A DNA stretch of 64,000 nt. Source: Glandiceps talaboti (Eukaryota; Hemichordata; Enteropneusta; Spengelidae). The position numbers and the translations under genes are program-made. Below are positions 1-11,472 of the stretch, piece by piece. The stretch is taken from assembly GCF_964340395.1 (NCBI RefSeq), contig NC_135561.1:11054732-11118731 (forward strand). The letters run 5' to 3'. The stretch's first letter is position 1, and every line of letters starts with the position of its first letter. The notes below the pieces were generated by a model. The model saw only the letters and a program-made list of their open reading frames with translations. It did no database searches and had not been told where the DNA came from.

Positions 1-801
1 GGCTCAGCATATTGGAACACGGCAGCACAGGCTTGTATTACACACCATGGTTTGATAAGAACAGTTTTATGGCCTCTTTATGTGTATACGAAATGCCAGG
101 GGAACTGGAAATTTGTTTGTGAACGTGAACATCAAATTCATTTGTTTAAATTTCCCTGTTTGTAACAGTTTCCGTTCGTCCACAGTCTGATGTCTGCAGT
201 TGCATCTGTTCTGTTATAGTGGAGCGCGCAGTGTCAGTTGTCGGATTCATACACGCTCACCTAGTGTGACGTCCCATTCTACGACAACAAAGCTAGTAGC
301 AACAGCAGAATAAATGAAACTGTGCAGGAATAATACAATTGTTGAGGGTGATTCATATAATATTGTAATACAATTGTTTAATTAGTCTGTCTTTTGCAGA
401 GGGTGATTAACTGTTAAAACATGGCCTACATGAAACATGTTTCATGTTTGGGTATTGGGTGTGTTGCTCATCGCGAAGTTTCATTAAACCGGAAAGATAA
501 ACGTAAAAGTACTGGATTGAACAGCCACATACAAGGTATTAATTAATTAAACATTTCAATTCTATTTATTTAAATTTGGAATCACCATGTCTTGTCCAAT
601 CAGAACGGCGCTTCCTAATGACGTTTGACGTCTCATATCATGACGTTTAACGGCTCATATCAGAAGTCATATTCCGTGTTAGACGTCATCAAGAACGATT
701 GATCTGGACATAGGTATATGAACTAATACAAATATTTTAATGCCTGTGATGTTAAAGTAAGGTATACGAAAATAGGGGCATGATATCAGGCTGGTACTAA
801 C
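1..801 (-). other. ASPH intron; TGACGT (CRE-like) cluster
   Basis: This is intron DNA between exon 7 and the off-window terminal exon(s). I found no sequence for the expected last exon. At about 597-690 there is a CCAATCAG followed by TGACGT at 619, 627 and 641 and GACGTCAT near 682, a cluster of CRE/ATF-type motifs. No function is shown. Confidence 0.5.
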
Positions 802-932
802 CGTGTTGTGTCAGTGACTCGAATCTTTGCGCCTTCAGGGATTTGTAGTCCAAGGTGGATACGTAATTTGCTGTTACTTGGTCCACAGTGTGGCCATATG
901 TGTGTTCCCGGCTGCATAAGAGAGTATTTTAT
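802..932 (-). CDS. ASPH: ASPH coding exon 7 (iron/2OG site)
   Basis: It encodes [20 protein letters not shown] followed by [19 protein letters not shown], which includes the first iron-binding His and the 2-oxoglutarate-binding Arg. The acceptor is CCTTCAAG; the donor is GTTAGT after 802 and leaves in phase 2. The next exon, with the second histidine, is outside the window. Confidence 0.95.
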
Positions 933-3900
933 CTTGAAGGAGAGTGGATCCAGAGATACAAAACGTTAACGGTTGTATTTTAAATTAGTTGTTACTATGT
1001 AGATAAGGGAAATCACCTGACAAAAAGTTTCAGTGTGTGTTCTCTCTAGACTAGACTGTAAGATACGTCGTGACGTTTCGCCCTCACCGGCCTCCATCGT
1101 GTTAGGGGTTGGCCGATGATTGAGGGCGCCCCGTCACGGCTTACCTTACAGACTATGTTCTCTCCTGTCTACAGAATTTTACCACCACAACCTAGACTGG
1201 TACCACTTCCTTGGGAGGTTGGGAATCTCACGTTCGTCAAATGTTTTGTTTGTTTGTTTGTTATTCATTTTTAGTGTAAGCCTGATCGTTCGCAATCACT
1301 CAGGTCACTATTCCAAACAAAAGAAGACTACATATACAACTGTACGTGTTTTAAAAGTTCTCCAAATAAAGAGTGAGAAAAACAAAGACTGGAGCAAGTC
1401 TAAACCCACACTCATAACAGACACTACTAGAACCACTTACTAACAGCACTAATTCATAACAAGATAATTTTTACCCTTTCATGACTTGTTTTCATCTTTA
1501 CAAATACTTACCTGGCATCGCTTACAGTTTGTCAACTTCTGGTATTGGTCCAAGAGGTCACAAGTACTGGGTGTTCGCTTACAGTTAGGTGCAATGACTC
1601 TGCCTTTTAAAAAAATAGATTACGAATCTTTAAGAATTCATGATTTTTGTAGAGATGTTATGAATTTTAACACAAATTACATTGGTTTTGTGTTCAAGGG
1701 AAATATCCTTCATGCAGTGGAGAAGATCATAGGCAAATTTGGAACCTACCTATCCAAGCGTATTCCCGAGTTAACCTTAAAATGGCCATATGGATTAGGA
1801 TTGGGTATTTATCATTTGGATTTTTAATTCATAAAACAATTTTACCAAGGCCTCTTACCTGAATTTGAAAGTGAACATTAAATAACATTGACAAAGTCTG
1901 TGTTTGTAACTCAATGTATTGCAAAATGCTAAAAAAAATGTGCAAAAAATGTTGTTATGTTACGTACGTACAATGATTTATTGAGTTACAACCAAGGACT
2001 TGGTATGTGTTCCTTCACATGAACTTTACTTGTAGAAAACCATGATAAAATTGTTTTTCAAATCAAAAATGCAAAATATATACCCAATTCTCATCCATAT
2101 GGCCACTTCAGATTAGGGCTAGGATTTAGGTATGCAAAGCAGTTGTCTTATTAGAGCTATAGAATTAACGTTGGGTCAAAACAAAAGAATTATCCTATTT
2201 AATCCGTATGTATAATCCAAAGTGAGAACCTGGGACTGAATCCCTGGCCTTTAACCAATAACTCTCTTCTCGCTGGAGAGAGTTTAGTTTGAAAGTTTGC
2301 GAAGTGTATGAGGAGTAGTGCCTGCCGGTAGGTACATACATTTACTACATTGTAATAGCTTCCGCCATTGTCCCCAATCTATTAGGGTTAGCAAGTATTT
2401 ACATGGCAAATTTGCATTTTGCTTGCACTGTGCAATATTCGCATCAAAGTGAAAACAAGAATCAAATCAAAATGTACCACGCATGCGCACATACGAGTCT
2501 AATATTGAATGTGTGAGGAACACTAACCGATCGTTTGGTTTCAAAATCTCAATAATATGATTCTGTAAAGATGAGGAAGTTATAATCAAGGTGATTTTAA
2601 TACCTTCATTGAAAAGAATGAGTTCTTTCCAGTCACCATATTTCGTTAAGTTTTCCTTTTCTGTGAAAAATGCTCCATCTATATCTACCAAATGTAGAGC
2701 CTCGTCTCTAATTGTCATCCAATTATTTTCAAGTTCCTATAATGAAAGTCAAGTACATGTACATGATTTGATAGACTCCATGTAATGTATCCTGTGGACG
2801 GAAAAGTTATACTTTGTATACACCAAATTCCGGTTACAAGAAAGACAAAGGGTTGTATTGTTTGGCTACTAGGAGCGCTGATTGGAGACAGCTTTCGGAC
2901 CAGAAGTGAGGGCCGTGATAGTCGAGTCTGAGTGTTGTAGCCTCCATCGACCATTCAAAGAATTATCACTTTTATTTGCAGAGTTTCCCGGGAAAAGGTT
3001 GATGGTATTCAAAAACAGTCAATAAATTCTGCTGGCTTTGCCTCAAACCCAATGTTCAGGTTCTTGAGGAGTTCACATTTTGATGATTACAGTATATACT
3101 GCCATGCGCAGTAACCCTCCTTTTTCCGCATGAAGGGAGCCCTCTTTTGACAATTCTTTCGAAGTTGACTGCAAAGTGGATAAGCAGAATATGGCTGTAG
3201 TTTTCGCATATCGTATTTTTATTATTTTTGGGGGAAAAAAGCATTTTTCATATAAATTTAAATAACATAACTCTACAAGTCTCTAGATCTACTTTAAAAC
3301 TGATCTAGGTATGTCTCGCATACATATTTTAGCTGTTGAGCGAGATAAAGAATATTGTGATCCTCACTGTAAATCACAGTCCCTCCACCAATGTGTAAAT
3401 AAAGTGTTTTGATATTGTACCTTCGTGAAATCCATGACATCAGCTTCTTCTGCCGTCCACCATGGCTGCGCACGCAGATTTTTAATGTACTCCATCGGTC
3501 TTTGATACGCCGATTTTAGAAGCCCCTTCTCGGCAGCCTTACTGTGTATTTCGTACGCCTGTAGTAGCGATGGAACGATAATTGTGACACTTCGGATGAA
3601 GGTACAGATTGTAATTGGCTTCAAAACGAATGGTTGAATCACAGAAAATAACTTACAAGAAATTGTCCATACGACATTATACACCGTAGCTGATCAGATT
3701 CAATTGAAGTTGTTCAGTTAATGTTTGTCGTACTTCTGTATAAATTACCACGAAAATAGAGATTGCCCCCCCCCCCCATGTAGACATGAGGTCATTTAGC
3801 CATACTGAACTGAAGAACAAACAGGGGAGCATGGCTCAGAATATATAAACACTAGTGCTGGGGCAAGAGTTTCTTTAATTGTATTTGGCACTTCATTTTA

Positions 3901-4186
3901 GTCAGGCAAAGCTAAATAAATATTACTTACTAGGTCACGATATCAATAGATACCATCATTTTACTTCAGAATTTGGTTATCACATTTAGTAACATACCTC
4001 GTCAGATCGACCAACTCTAAGCAACGCTTCTCCGAAAGCAACGTAGCTAACAACGTCTTCAATATCTTTTCCCGAGTCGAAAAGGTCGCTGAGAAGTTCC
4101 ACTGTTTTATCGTACTTGCCTTGCGTATTGTAGATACTCCCTAATGCTGTTAAAGCTATACGATCGTTGCCATATTTTGATATGAT

Positions 4187-4235
<49 letters not shown>

Positions 4236-7200
4236 GAAGAGAGAGATTACTGTTGTGCTGATGTTATCAATCATGTGACCATCGTGATGACGTCGTCCGT
4301 AGGAGGCATCTAAATCTGATAATTGTGGTAAGGGTGATATACAACTTACAGATTATGCAATATCCAATATTCACATTTTATAAATAACGAAGGGATGAGG
4401 TGTCTTTTACTATCCACATGAATATGAACCCAATATTCACATTTTACACCTTAAAACTATTTGTTATAAATAACAAGGGGTGAAGAATCTTTCACTATCC
4501 ACACGATTATGAATCTCTGTTATAAAGTTATAGGTTTTGTCCATTTTTGATAGTGATAGCTAACTGTCAGACTGCGTAATTCTGGCCAGTGACACCTCGG
4601 GGGGGGGGGGGGGGCAGCGGGCATGTAAATGATTTATTGATCGATCGATCGATCAATTGATTTATTGATTGATTTATTATTTGGTTGAATGATTGATCGA
4701 TTGAATGATTGAATTTTTGTGGTGCAATATAACTTATTTTGTGTGTGATATTGATCAATTCTCTCATTGAGTTTTAAAACTATTTTTTTTCTTTCCCTGG
4801 TTACTTTGCTCTCAGCTGTATATATATCTTTCAGACCACTAACAGTCTGAGGCTGTATGTAATTCTCTCTTTTCTATATTGACTTAATAAAGACACCTTC
4901 TCCTCTTATCTAAATTAAAACACCCTAATCTTATAATTGGCGAGCAATCGGTTACAGCGAAAATTTGCTTTGTGTCTAATCTTCTGGGATATTATCACAC
5001 TGGATAAACATTTTCAAACATTCGATTAGCATATATGCATGATCGAAACTTTGTAATAATTGGTCATTAAAATGGATATGTCTATAATGGTGTTAAGGGG
5101 TGGTTCGTTTATTTTATTTATTATATGGGGCGTTATATCTACATGAAAAATGTCAACCCCTTCAAATTTATGCTACATTTTTACTACGTTATCAGTTGTA
5201 ACATGTAGACCTTTGTAGTCCTTTGTCGATATTTATTTCGACGGACCCCTTCACTCGGATTTTATTTTCAGGGAATTTCAGGTACAGAATGTTGAACCTT
5301 TTTCAGACGTTGTATTAAAGTTAGTTGAACTTCCCCAAATAACGCAAAATAATGTTGTCATAAATATCGTTTGAGCATACCTCTTCAAAGACAATTTTGG
5401 CGCCATCTAATTCCCGCTCTTTCATCAAATGCCAGCCAAGACTTGTCAAGTAATCCAATTCATTTATTTCATCCGTGTCCTGGTTGAGGGCGCTGTCTAC
5501 GTCTAGTGACTTGGCAGATTTTTCTGATGGGTAATTATATCTCCATACCAAGAACAACACTATCGAATATGATAGAATAACAGCCACTATAACGATAGTC
5601 GGAACAGAGCTGGTTGACTTGCCCTCAGAAGTAGTCGTCCTTTCTTCTTTCGTTTTAGGACTTGTTGAATCTATGAATGACAAATAAATGATATCATTTG
5701 ACTTGTGCATTTGTGATTTTCTTCGAAAAGTCCTACAGAACTCCAGATCTACGCTCATGAAATAAAAATATGTCCACAGCTAAAAATAACAAATTTACTC
5801 AAATAACCTATGGGGTCATTGGCATTCATTCTAGCGAGTTGCTTTAAAACTTTGGAACTTACTTCCTCTACAGAAATTGTGTAAAGCCTTTAGCCTGGAT
5901 TTGATTTCAAAGTGAAACTGAAAACTTGGTTATTTGACAAAGCTATGTATAGCGTACTGGTATGAACATTCAGTGCCACTGAACAGAACTAACGGTGCTC
6001 ATGGGGGTTTGGTTGGTTGGTTGGTTGGTTGGTTGGTTGGTTGGTAGGTAGGTAGGTAGGTAGGTAGGTAGGTAGGTAGGTAGGTAGGTAGGTAGGTAGG
6101 TTGGTTGGTTGGTTGGTTGGTTGGTTGGTTGGTTGGTTGGTTGGTTGGTTGGTAGGTAGGTAGGTAGGTAGGTAGGTAGGTTTGCTGGTTTGTTTGTTTG
6201 TTGGTTGGTTGGTTGGTTGGTTGGTTGGTAGGTGCCTGTTATCTGATCAATTCAATCCAGTATTGTATTGTAAATCAGAATCTTCGAGAGAGTAAAAGTA
6301 TTTACTAGATAAAACCCTCAACGTTTAAAAACTTGAATCGTTTATAAGTCCTCTGAAAAAAATATCAATGGAAATAATCTCTTTGTCTATACTTAACTAT
6401 TATCTCACTGTGGTTCTAACTCAGAGTCAGATGAGGGCGCTCTTCTGTCCGCATTTTAACACGTCCTCAAAAATCGCCAGCAACTGGGCTACCGCTATTT
6501 ACATTTTTTGTAATTATGCAACTTCAGGAATGGTCTACGTTTAAACTTGTGCAAATAAACTTTAACCTGTCGATAATACGTACGAATTCAATAAGCACAC
6601 ACAGGGGTCTCATTCATCAAAGCAGTTCCATCTGGTACTATCATAACCGGCCATTTGTTGCAATTTTCAATAAAACACTTTATGTTTTAATTTTAATTTT
6701 CATAATTATGTTATATTGCAGATGTTGTTGGTATTAATCAGTTCCATGGCCAAACTATATCATACTTCTACAAATATATGAATTAATGAAATAAAGGTAC
6801 GAATTGTTACTGCTGTACAACTATGCCCTAGTCAGTGTCATATAAAAAATGGGTTTATTGAATATTACGGGTGACCCTAAAACGAATGACAGAAAACGAA
6901 TGACAGCATTTCCAGTATGTAAACAGTGAACTGACATTATTTTCTACATTCCAACACATGGCCTGGCATACCGTACAACACGAGTTTCATGATTACAATG
7001 TGAAAATGATTTTCGATAAAGTAAACACACCCAATGCTGACACCCGAGGTTGAAACGCTTTGAAACTAACGGAGATTATCGCCACGGATGTCTGCAGATG
7101 TTTGCCTCAAGAATTACTCCCTTTCTTCTTTTTTCTTTCGTTTGCTGTTTTAGTTTATATTTTTGACAATTCTCGCTATCTAACCCTTTACTGGCTTTAA

Positions 7201-7335
7201 GGTCATAGTATGACCTCTGACCTTTACTTTGTTATTAGGCTTTGTTGATTCTTTCTTACCTGCGTCATCGCCACCATGCACACCGCTGTCTGTCTTCACA
7301 TGCTGTTTCTTTGCCGAACGTTGTCTTGTCTCCAT
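802..7335 (-). CDS. ASPH: Aspartyl/asparaginyl beta-hydroxylase, 3'-partial, 7 exons
   Basis: This is an Fe(II)/2-oxoglutarate dioxygenase of the ER that hydroxylates Asp/Asn in EGF-like domains. The coding exons are 7335-7260, 5670-5381, 4186-3998, 3558-3421, 2736-2604, 1603-1512 and 932-802, and every phase joins cleanly. The first 349 residues read as a basic N-terminus (1-25), one membrane helix (about 50-68), a TPR-like helical linker (about 100-210) and the catalytic domain. The domain shows QPWW, GDW (W267), the cysteine pair C283/C290 seven residues apart, S310, HIWPHCGP (iron ligand H321) and KLRIHLG (R330, H332). From memory, these match human W625, C641/C648, S668, H679, R688 and H690 with a constant offset of 358, so the region aligns without gaps. 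The second iron histidine (human H725) and the stop are off the left edge. The luminal linker is far shorter than in human ASPH (about 758 aa), and the Glu-rich and EF-hand segment is absent. An unseen exon in the 4187-5380 intron is possible. Confidence 0.95.
1512..1603 (-). CDS. ASPH: ASPH coding exon 6
   Basis: This is a short 92-nt exon that fits phase 1 in and phase 0 out. It encodes [15 protein letters not shown] and ends LTNCKRCQ at a GTAAGT donor. The two cysteines seven apart match the disulfide pair of the human catalytic domain. A further Cys (residue 305) stands where human has Gly. The pyrimidine tract is a T run ending in AAAAG. Confidence 0.93.
1779..2110. mobile_element. Foldback MITE, family A (TTAA ends), copy 1
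   Basis: It sits in the ASPH intron between exons 6 and 5. The left end reads TTAAAATGGCCATATGG and the right end is its inverse, CCATATGGCCACTT. The arms stay complementary for about 65 bp, through ATAAAACAATTTTA against TAAAATTGTTTTTC. It has no coding capacity. The length matches the copy at 15938-16280. Confidence 0.85.
2604..2736 (-). CDS. ASPH: ASPH coding exon 5
   Basis: It encodes [16 protein letters not shown] through [13 protein letters not shown]. The W of GDW corresponds to the substrate-pocket Trp of human ASPH. The acceptor TTATAG lies upstream of 2736, the donor GTATTA follows 2604, and the exon leaves in phase 1. Confidence 0.95.
2800..2895 (+). repeat. Dispersed repeat with CTCF-like core, copy 1
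   Basis: The core AAAGACAAAGGGTT, then TTTGGCTACTAGGAGCGCTG, is shared with 24320-24375 (plus strand) and 36640-36690 (minus strand). It lies in an ASPH intron. Confidence 0.6.
3421..3558 (-). CDS. ASPH: ASPH coding exon 4
   Basis: It has 46 codons in phase 0-0. It ends the TPR linker ([20 protein letters not shown]) and starts the catalytic domain with the family motif [13 protein letters not shown]. The acceptor CTACTACAG lies upstream of 3558, and the donor GTACAA follows 3421. Confidence 0.94.
3998..4186 (-). CDS. ASPH: ASPH coding exon 3 (TPR-like)
   Basis: It has 63 codons in phase 0-0. The helical repeat pattern ([20 protein letters not shown], then [17 protein letters not shown]) is TPR-like. 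Its polypyrimidine tract is a CT microsatellite running straight into the acceptor AG at 4188-4187. The donor is GTATGT. Confidence 0.93.
4188..4236 (+). repeat. (GA)n plus poly-G, splice-tract microsatellite
   Basis: About 18 GA units are followed by a 12-G run. Read on the minus strand, this is the polypyrimidine tract of ASPH exon 3. Confidence 0.9.
4321..4525 (+). repeat. Two imperfect direct repeats
   Basis: CCAATATTCACATTTTA, TATAAATAACAAGG and CACTATCCACA-type blocks each occur twice. The intron stretch also holds a poly-G run (4601-4614) and a GATC/GATT tract (4629-4700). Confidence 0.6.
5381..5670 (-). CDS. ASPH: ASPH coding exon 2 (membrane anchor)
   Basis: It encodes a Ser/Thr/Lys-rich segment, a single hydrophobic helix of about 19 residues followed by W-R (type II signal anchor), and an acidic stalk leading into the first TPR-like helix. 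The acceptor is at 5672-5671. The donor GTATGC follows 5381. The exon enters in phase 1 and leaves in phase 0. Confidence 0.93.
6008..6235 (+). repeat. (GGTT)n/(GGTA)n tetranucleotide array
   Basis: It alternates blocks of GGTT and GGTA in ASPH intron 1, about 230 bp. The rest of this intron (5671-7259) shows no exon. Confidence 0.95.
7211..7223 (-). promoter_or_regulatory. Candidate nuclear-receptor DR1 element
   Basis: The minus strand reads AGGTCA-G-AGGTCA, two perfect half-sites with a one-base spacer. It lies in ASPH intron 1, 37 bp past the exon 1 donor. The match is motif-level only. Confidence 0.45.
7260..7335 (-). CDS. ASPH: ASPH coding exon 1 (start codon)
   Basis: The ATG is at 7335-7333 and the next 25 codons are rich in K, R, Q and H, a short cytosolic N-terminus. 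The exon ends in phase 1 at a consensus GTAAG donor (7259-7255). No frame links it to anything further upstream, so the promoter and 5'UTR should lie just right of 7335. The start is inferred from the exon context and a matching phase with exon 2. Confidence 0.85.
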
Positions 7336-8463
7336 TGTAGACAGAAGGCTGAATTCTTTTTCTGACTAACAACTTGCAGTATACGGGCTTTAGCCTCTAG
7401 CAGTCATACTCAGTATAACTGTATATCCCACCCATTACCATTAGTTCACCGCCTTTCCGTACCTCGTGCTCATCTGTGTATTTGCCATTCGATCATTTAC
7501 CAGGTCGTGGTTAATATTGCACAGATTAATGAACCTGTCATGCCTGTGGAGCGACTGTCATATTTTCAAAAGCACGAAATTGGCAGAAATCGAATGAACT
7601 TTAATTTCACGCGAGGAACGCAGAATCCTGGATTGTAACTTGTAATGTAGACCTTTTAAGTACCAATATATTTCCCTGCTAAATGAATTATTGACATACA
7701 AATTTAAATTTCCTGGTTAATCTTATTTTAGATAAGAATCAAATCAAATAAATTAAAAGTTGAATTCAGTTTTAATTCAAGTTACTTTACTTATCTTAGC
7801 ACTGTTATCGAATCATAAACTCTACACGAAAGTACAAAGCGAAAGTAGGTCCATGATTGAATAAAAACAGAAGTTCTCGGGTAAAACATGCAAAATAACA
7901 CTGTAATCTAATTTTCACAACTCTATATCCTTTTTTCTACGCGCTTTCACTGGAAACAGTGTACGATATAATTCTGGGATATTCTTTATCATTAAAATTT
8001 TGTTTCGTTTGGTGCACTTGCAGTGTCCCTTTCGTGACTCGTTTCACTGAAATAACTTTCATTCAACACGACGACATTAAATTACCCACAATGCCAATTA
8101 GAGCATCCCTATCTTACTGAAAATTAGTATTCGCACCTGAGGGAATCGGTGGACAACTAAGTCATTAGTGTTGACAGTGAAATAATTCTCAGGTAAGTGG
8201 ATATACAGCGACAATTTAGAGTCGATTTTGAAAGAGAGGAGTAGGCCCTTCTCCGATATAAATGTTTACGCAGTTCTACTCCAGTTCAAGCTCCTAACTC
8301 GTCGATTTGTAACGTTTTCTGGGTAATCCTTACCGTATGTGAAGTCATTCATTTTTCCTTTCAATATGGCGGGTGTTAATATAATAATAACACAGGGATA
8401 TTTGCATACAACTGTTCGTAGATTACGCACACGTTTGACACCTGTGGGCTGACGGGAATATTC

Positions 8464-8492
8464 TTGACGTAATCCGTGACGTATTTACGTGA
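8464..8492 (+). promoter_or_regulatory. Three ACGT cores (CRE-like cluster)
   Basis: TTGACGTAA, GTGACGTAT and TTTACGTGA lie within 29 bp, about 1.1 kb upstream of the ASPH start codon. They could be bZIP (CREB/ATF) sites. Confidence 0.35.
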
Positions 8493-9094
8493 TCCGCCCG
8501 AGAAAAGACTACGAATATGTGTGAGAATTTTTATTGGTAAATAATAAGCTTGTAAAATGTAGCCGGTGATGTCAGCAACGTGAAACTGAGATAAAAATGA
8601 ACTATAGTATCAACACCGCGCACCGTACAGTACACGAGTTTTGCTGATACGGAATATTCTCATCTATACATTGTGTTTATAGATATCCCAACGAATAATA
8701 ACACGTACCTTTTTATATAGTTCAGAATATTGTAGCTTGTCATCTGGTTTCAACACGATGTTCAGTGTTTACACTTCATGTACAGTCCTTTCCCAGACGA
8801 TATGCAGAGGTCCACCACGATGGTGAGAGTGACTCTGTGACATTACTACCTAGTAAAAAAACCGGTAAAACCCCGTGCCAGATCATACTGTCCCGTACTA
8901 AACACGTACTACTTTATAATATCAATATACTCATAGCAGTGTGCTTGGTATAAAAGATGCCATTATTTTTGGGTAGAGAACCCTGGTAAAATGTCAAGGA
9001 GAAGCGCAGGTAGAGTTTACGTAAATAATGCCCTTAACAAAAACAGTGGTAGGGAATAAATAGTCCTGCTTGCAAATTAATAGTGTACGGGACT

Positions 9095-9330
9095 TAATTA
9101 TGACAATGTAGGGAGAATCGAGTCCTGACTTTTAATACTCATGTACAAGCAGGAGTAATGGTGACAATGTAGGGACATTGTCAGAATCGAGTCTCATCTT
9201 GAGTCCTGACTTACTCATAAGCAGGACTATAACTATCGGTAATGTACAGGACTTGACTCTGACAGTGTAGGGACATTGTCAGAATTGAGTCCGAGCTGAC
9301 TTACTCATCTGCAAGGAGGACTATTAAATA
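9095..9330 (+). repeat. Degenerate 60-bp tandem repeats
   Basis: Blocks such as GTAGGGACATTGTCAGAATC, GAGTCCTGACTT and ACTCAT-AAGCAGGA recur about three to four times with gaps. Confidence 0.65.
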
Positions 9331-10579
9331 GTAAACCTGGTAAAACATTAGGCAAAACTCGGGTAGTTTTTACCTAGCTACTTGCTGGATTTGACAAAAA
9401 CAGCAGTATAGAGAACCCTGATATTAAACACCAGGGGAATTTGGAACTCAAGATTGATTTTACCATGATTTTACTTACTCATTACCTTTAACAAATAACC
9501 CTGGTACAACATAAGGGGAATGCGGGTAGAGTTTATCTACTTAACAAAAGTACTGTCTGAGATGTGTTGGTTGCATAACATAAAACAAATTTGCTGTCAT
9601 GGAAAGAACCATGGAGTATCCTTCAACTGTGCCAGTTTCAATGTAGAGTAAAGTGTACCAAAACACAACGAAAACAGACTTTGGACTCTGTCCTCAGGAC
9701 AGAAGTACCAATGTATACTAAGCATAGGCCATGACCTCATCAGCTTGTTTTCAAAAGATTTATGAAAACTTTCATTTAAATGCACCAACCATACAGTTAT
9801 TATCAAACTAGAGGGTTGGGATAAGGGTCAGAATAGTGCCTGACCACCTAATTTAATCAACAAATTGCTGACTTTGAGTGTTCGACCCACTGTATTTCAC
9901 TTGTCACAAATAATCAAAATGCAGTATAATCCCAGCATTCTTGTAACTGTTAAAAATATCTTCCTCATATTCATAACCAGCACACTGACACAGATTCCTG
10001 GCTACCATAATAAAACCCTAACAAACCTTGGAAGTTCGTACTAACATCTACAATTTACAACAACAACAAAATTATCAAATGATTATAAGTATAAATCAGT
10101 GATTATTTGCATGGATGTCAATACATACTTATGTTGGTAGTGAAAATATTATTGCATACCTTTATAAAAATGAGCACCCAAGCTAGACATTAGTGTACAC
10201 ATAGACCGTTGTTTGGTTTAATTTTACTACCCATGACTGTGTAACACCATGTGTATATCTGTATGTACAATGGGCTGTTGATATAAATATGTACAGTACA
10301 GCTCATGAATCGTCTTCTGATTGGACAAGCATAGGGTTTTCAAACCTTGTAAGTGGAGGTGTAAATCATAATGATACTATATAGGAACTAGACTAGCTGC
10401 CGGGGAGAACATAGAAATTACAAGAGGGCTTGTTACCGTACTGTGAACACAGACATGTCCTTACCTGTACCCAAAGTATGATGTGGAAGGCTTGTCATGG
10501 TTCAATATACAGTTTATATCTGTTCATAGAATCACACACACAATGGCTAGGCAATTTTATTCATGTTCCATTGATACTA

Positions 10580-11225
10580 ATCTTACTATTTGCCTGTGAG
10601 TAGTAATACCTAGTCGAATGCAAATTTAATTTTTTTTTTCATATTTATATGGGGAAAATAGAAAGTGTTTATATTCTACTATTTTCGCTTAGTTTTCAAT
10701 TCTCGGTACCTGAAATACAATATTACTGCCAAAGCACAACATAAAAATAACGAACATTCGATTTCTTGGTTGACACCATAACTTCCATTCCACACACTAC
10801 ACATACATTACTATAGGCATGCATGAAAATAAGTCAACCTTCTTGTTCTATTTTAACCCTCTAGCATGAGGTGAAAGCTATTGCAGGTACTGAGAATTGA
10901 AACCACTTTTATCATTTGACTCCAAGTAAAAACATCTAGCCTTATACAAACTTTTTTTTTTCAAATATAGGAAAATAGTAGTTTTATATTCACCATGGTA
11001 ACCATTTTTACCATTTGTCTCTCCTAGTAGAAAAACCTAGCCTCAAGCAAACTTAATATTTTTTTCATATGTGGGAATAAAAACTTTTATATTCTACTAG
11101 TTTCCATTTCCATTGAAAATATTCTTACAATTTGTCTCCCAGTAGTAATACCTAGCCTCAAGGGAACTTTTAGTCATATAGTATTTTCATATATGAGAAA
11201 ATGATAAACGTTTACATTTTACCCA
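10580..11225 (+). repeat. Degenerate tandem repeat, about 100-110 bp, 4 copies
   Basis: Each unit carries an ATTTGTCTCC-like start, AGTAGTAATACCTAGCCTCA, a T run with CATAT, then GGGAAAATAG and TTTATATTCTACTA. Copies start near 10580, 10915, 11015 and 11130. Confidence 0.7.
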
Positions 11226-11227
11226 TT

Positions 11228-11472
<245 letters not shown>

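Noticed and set aside
1120-1443. 107-codon plus-strand open frame
   Set aside because: No recognisable domain, opposite to ASPH, and inside an ASPH intron.
5321-5380. Read-through of ASPH exon 2 (VCSNDIYDN...)
   Set aside because: This is intron after a GTATGC donor; exon 3 joins in phase and continues the TPR pattern.
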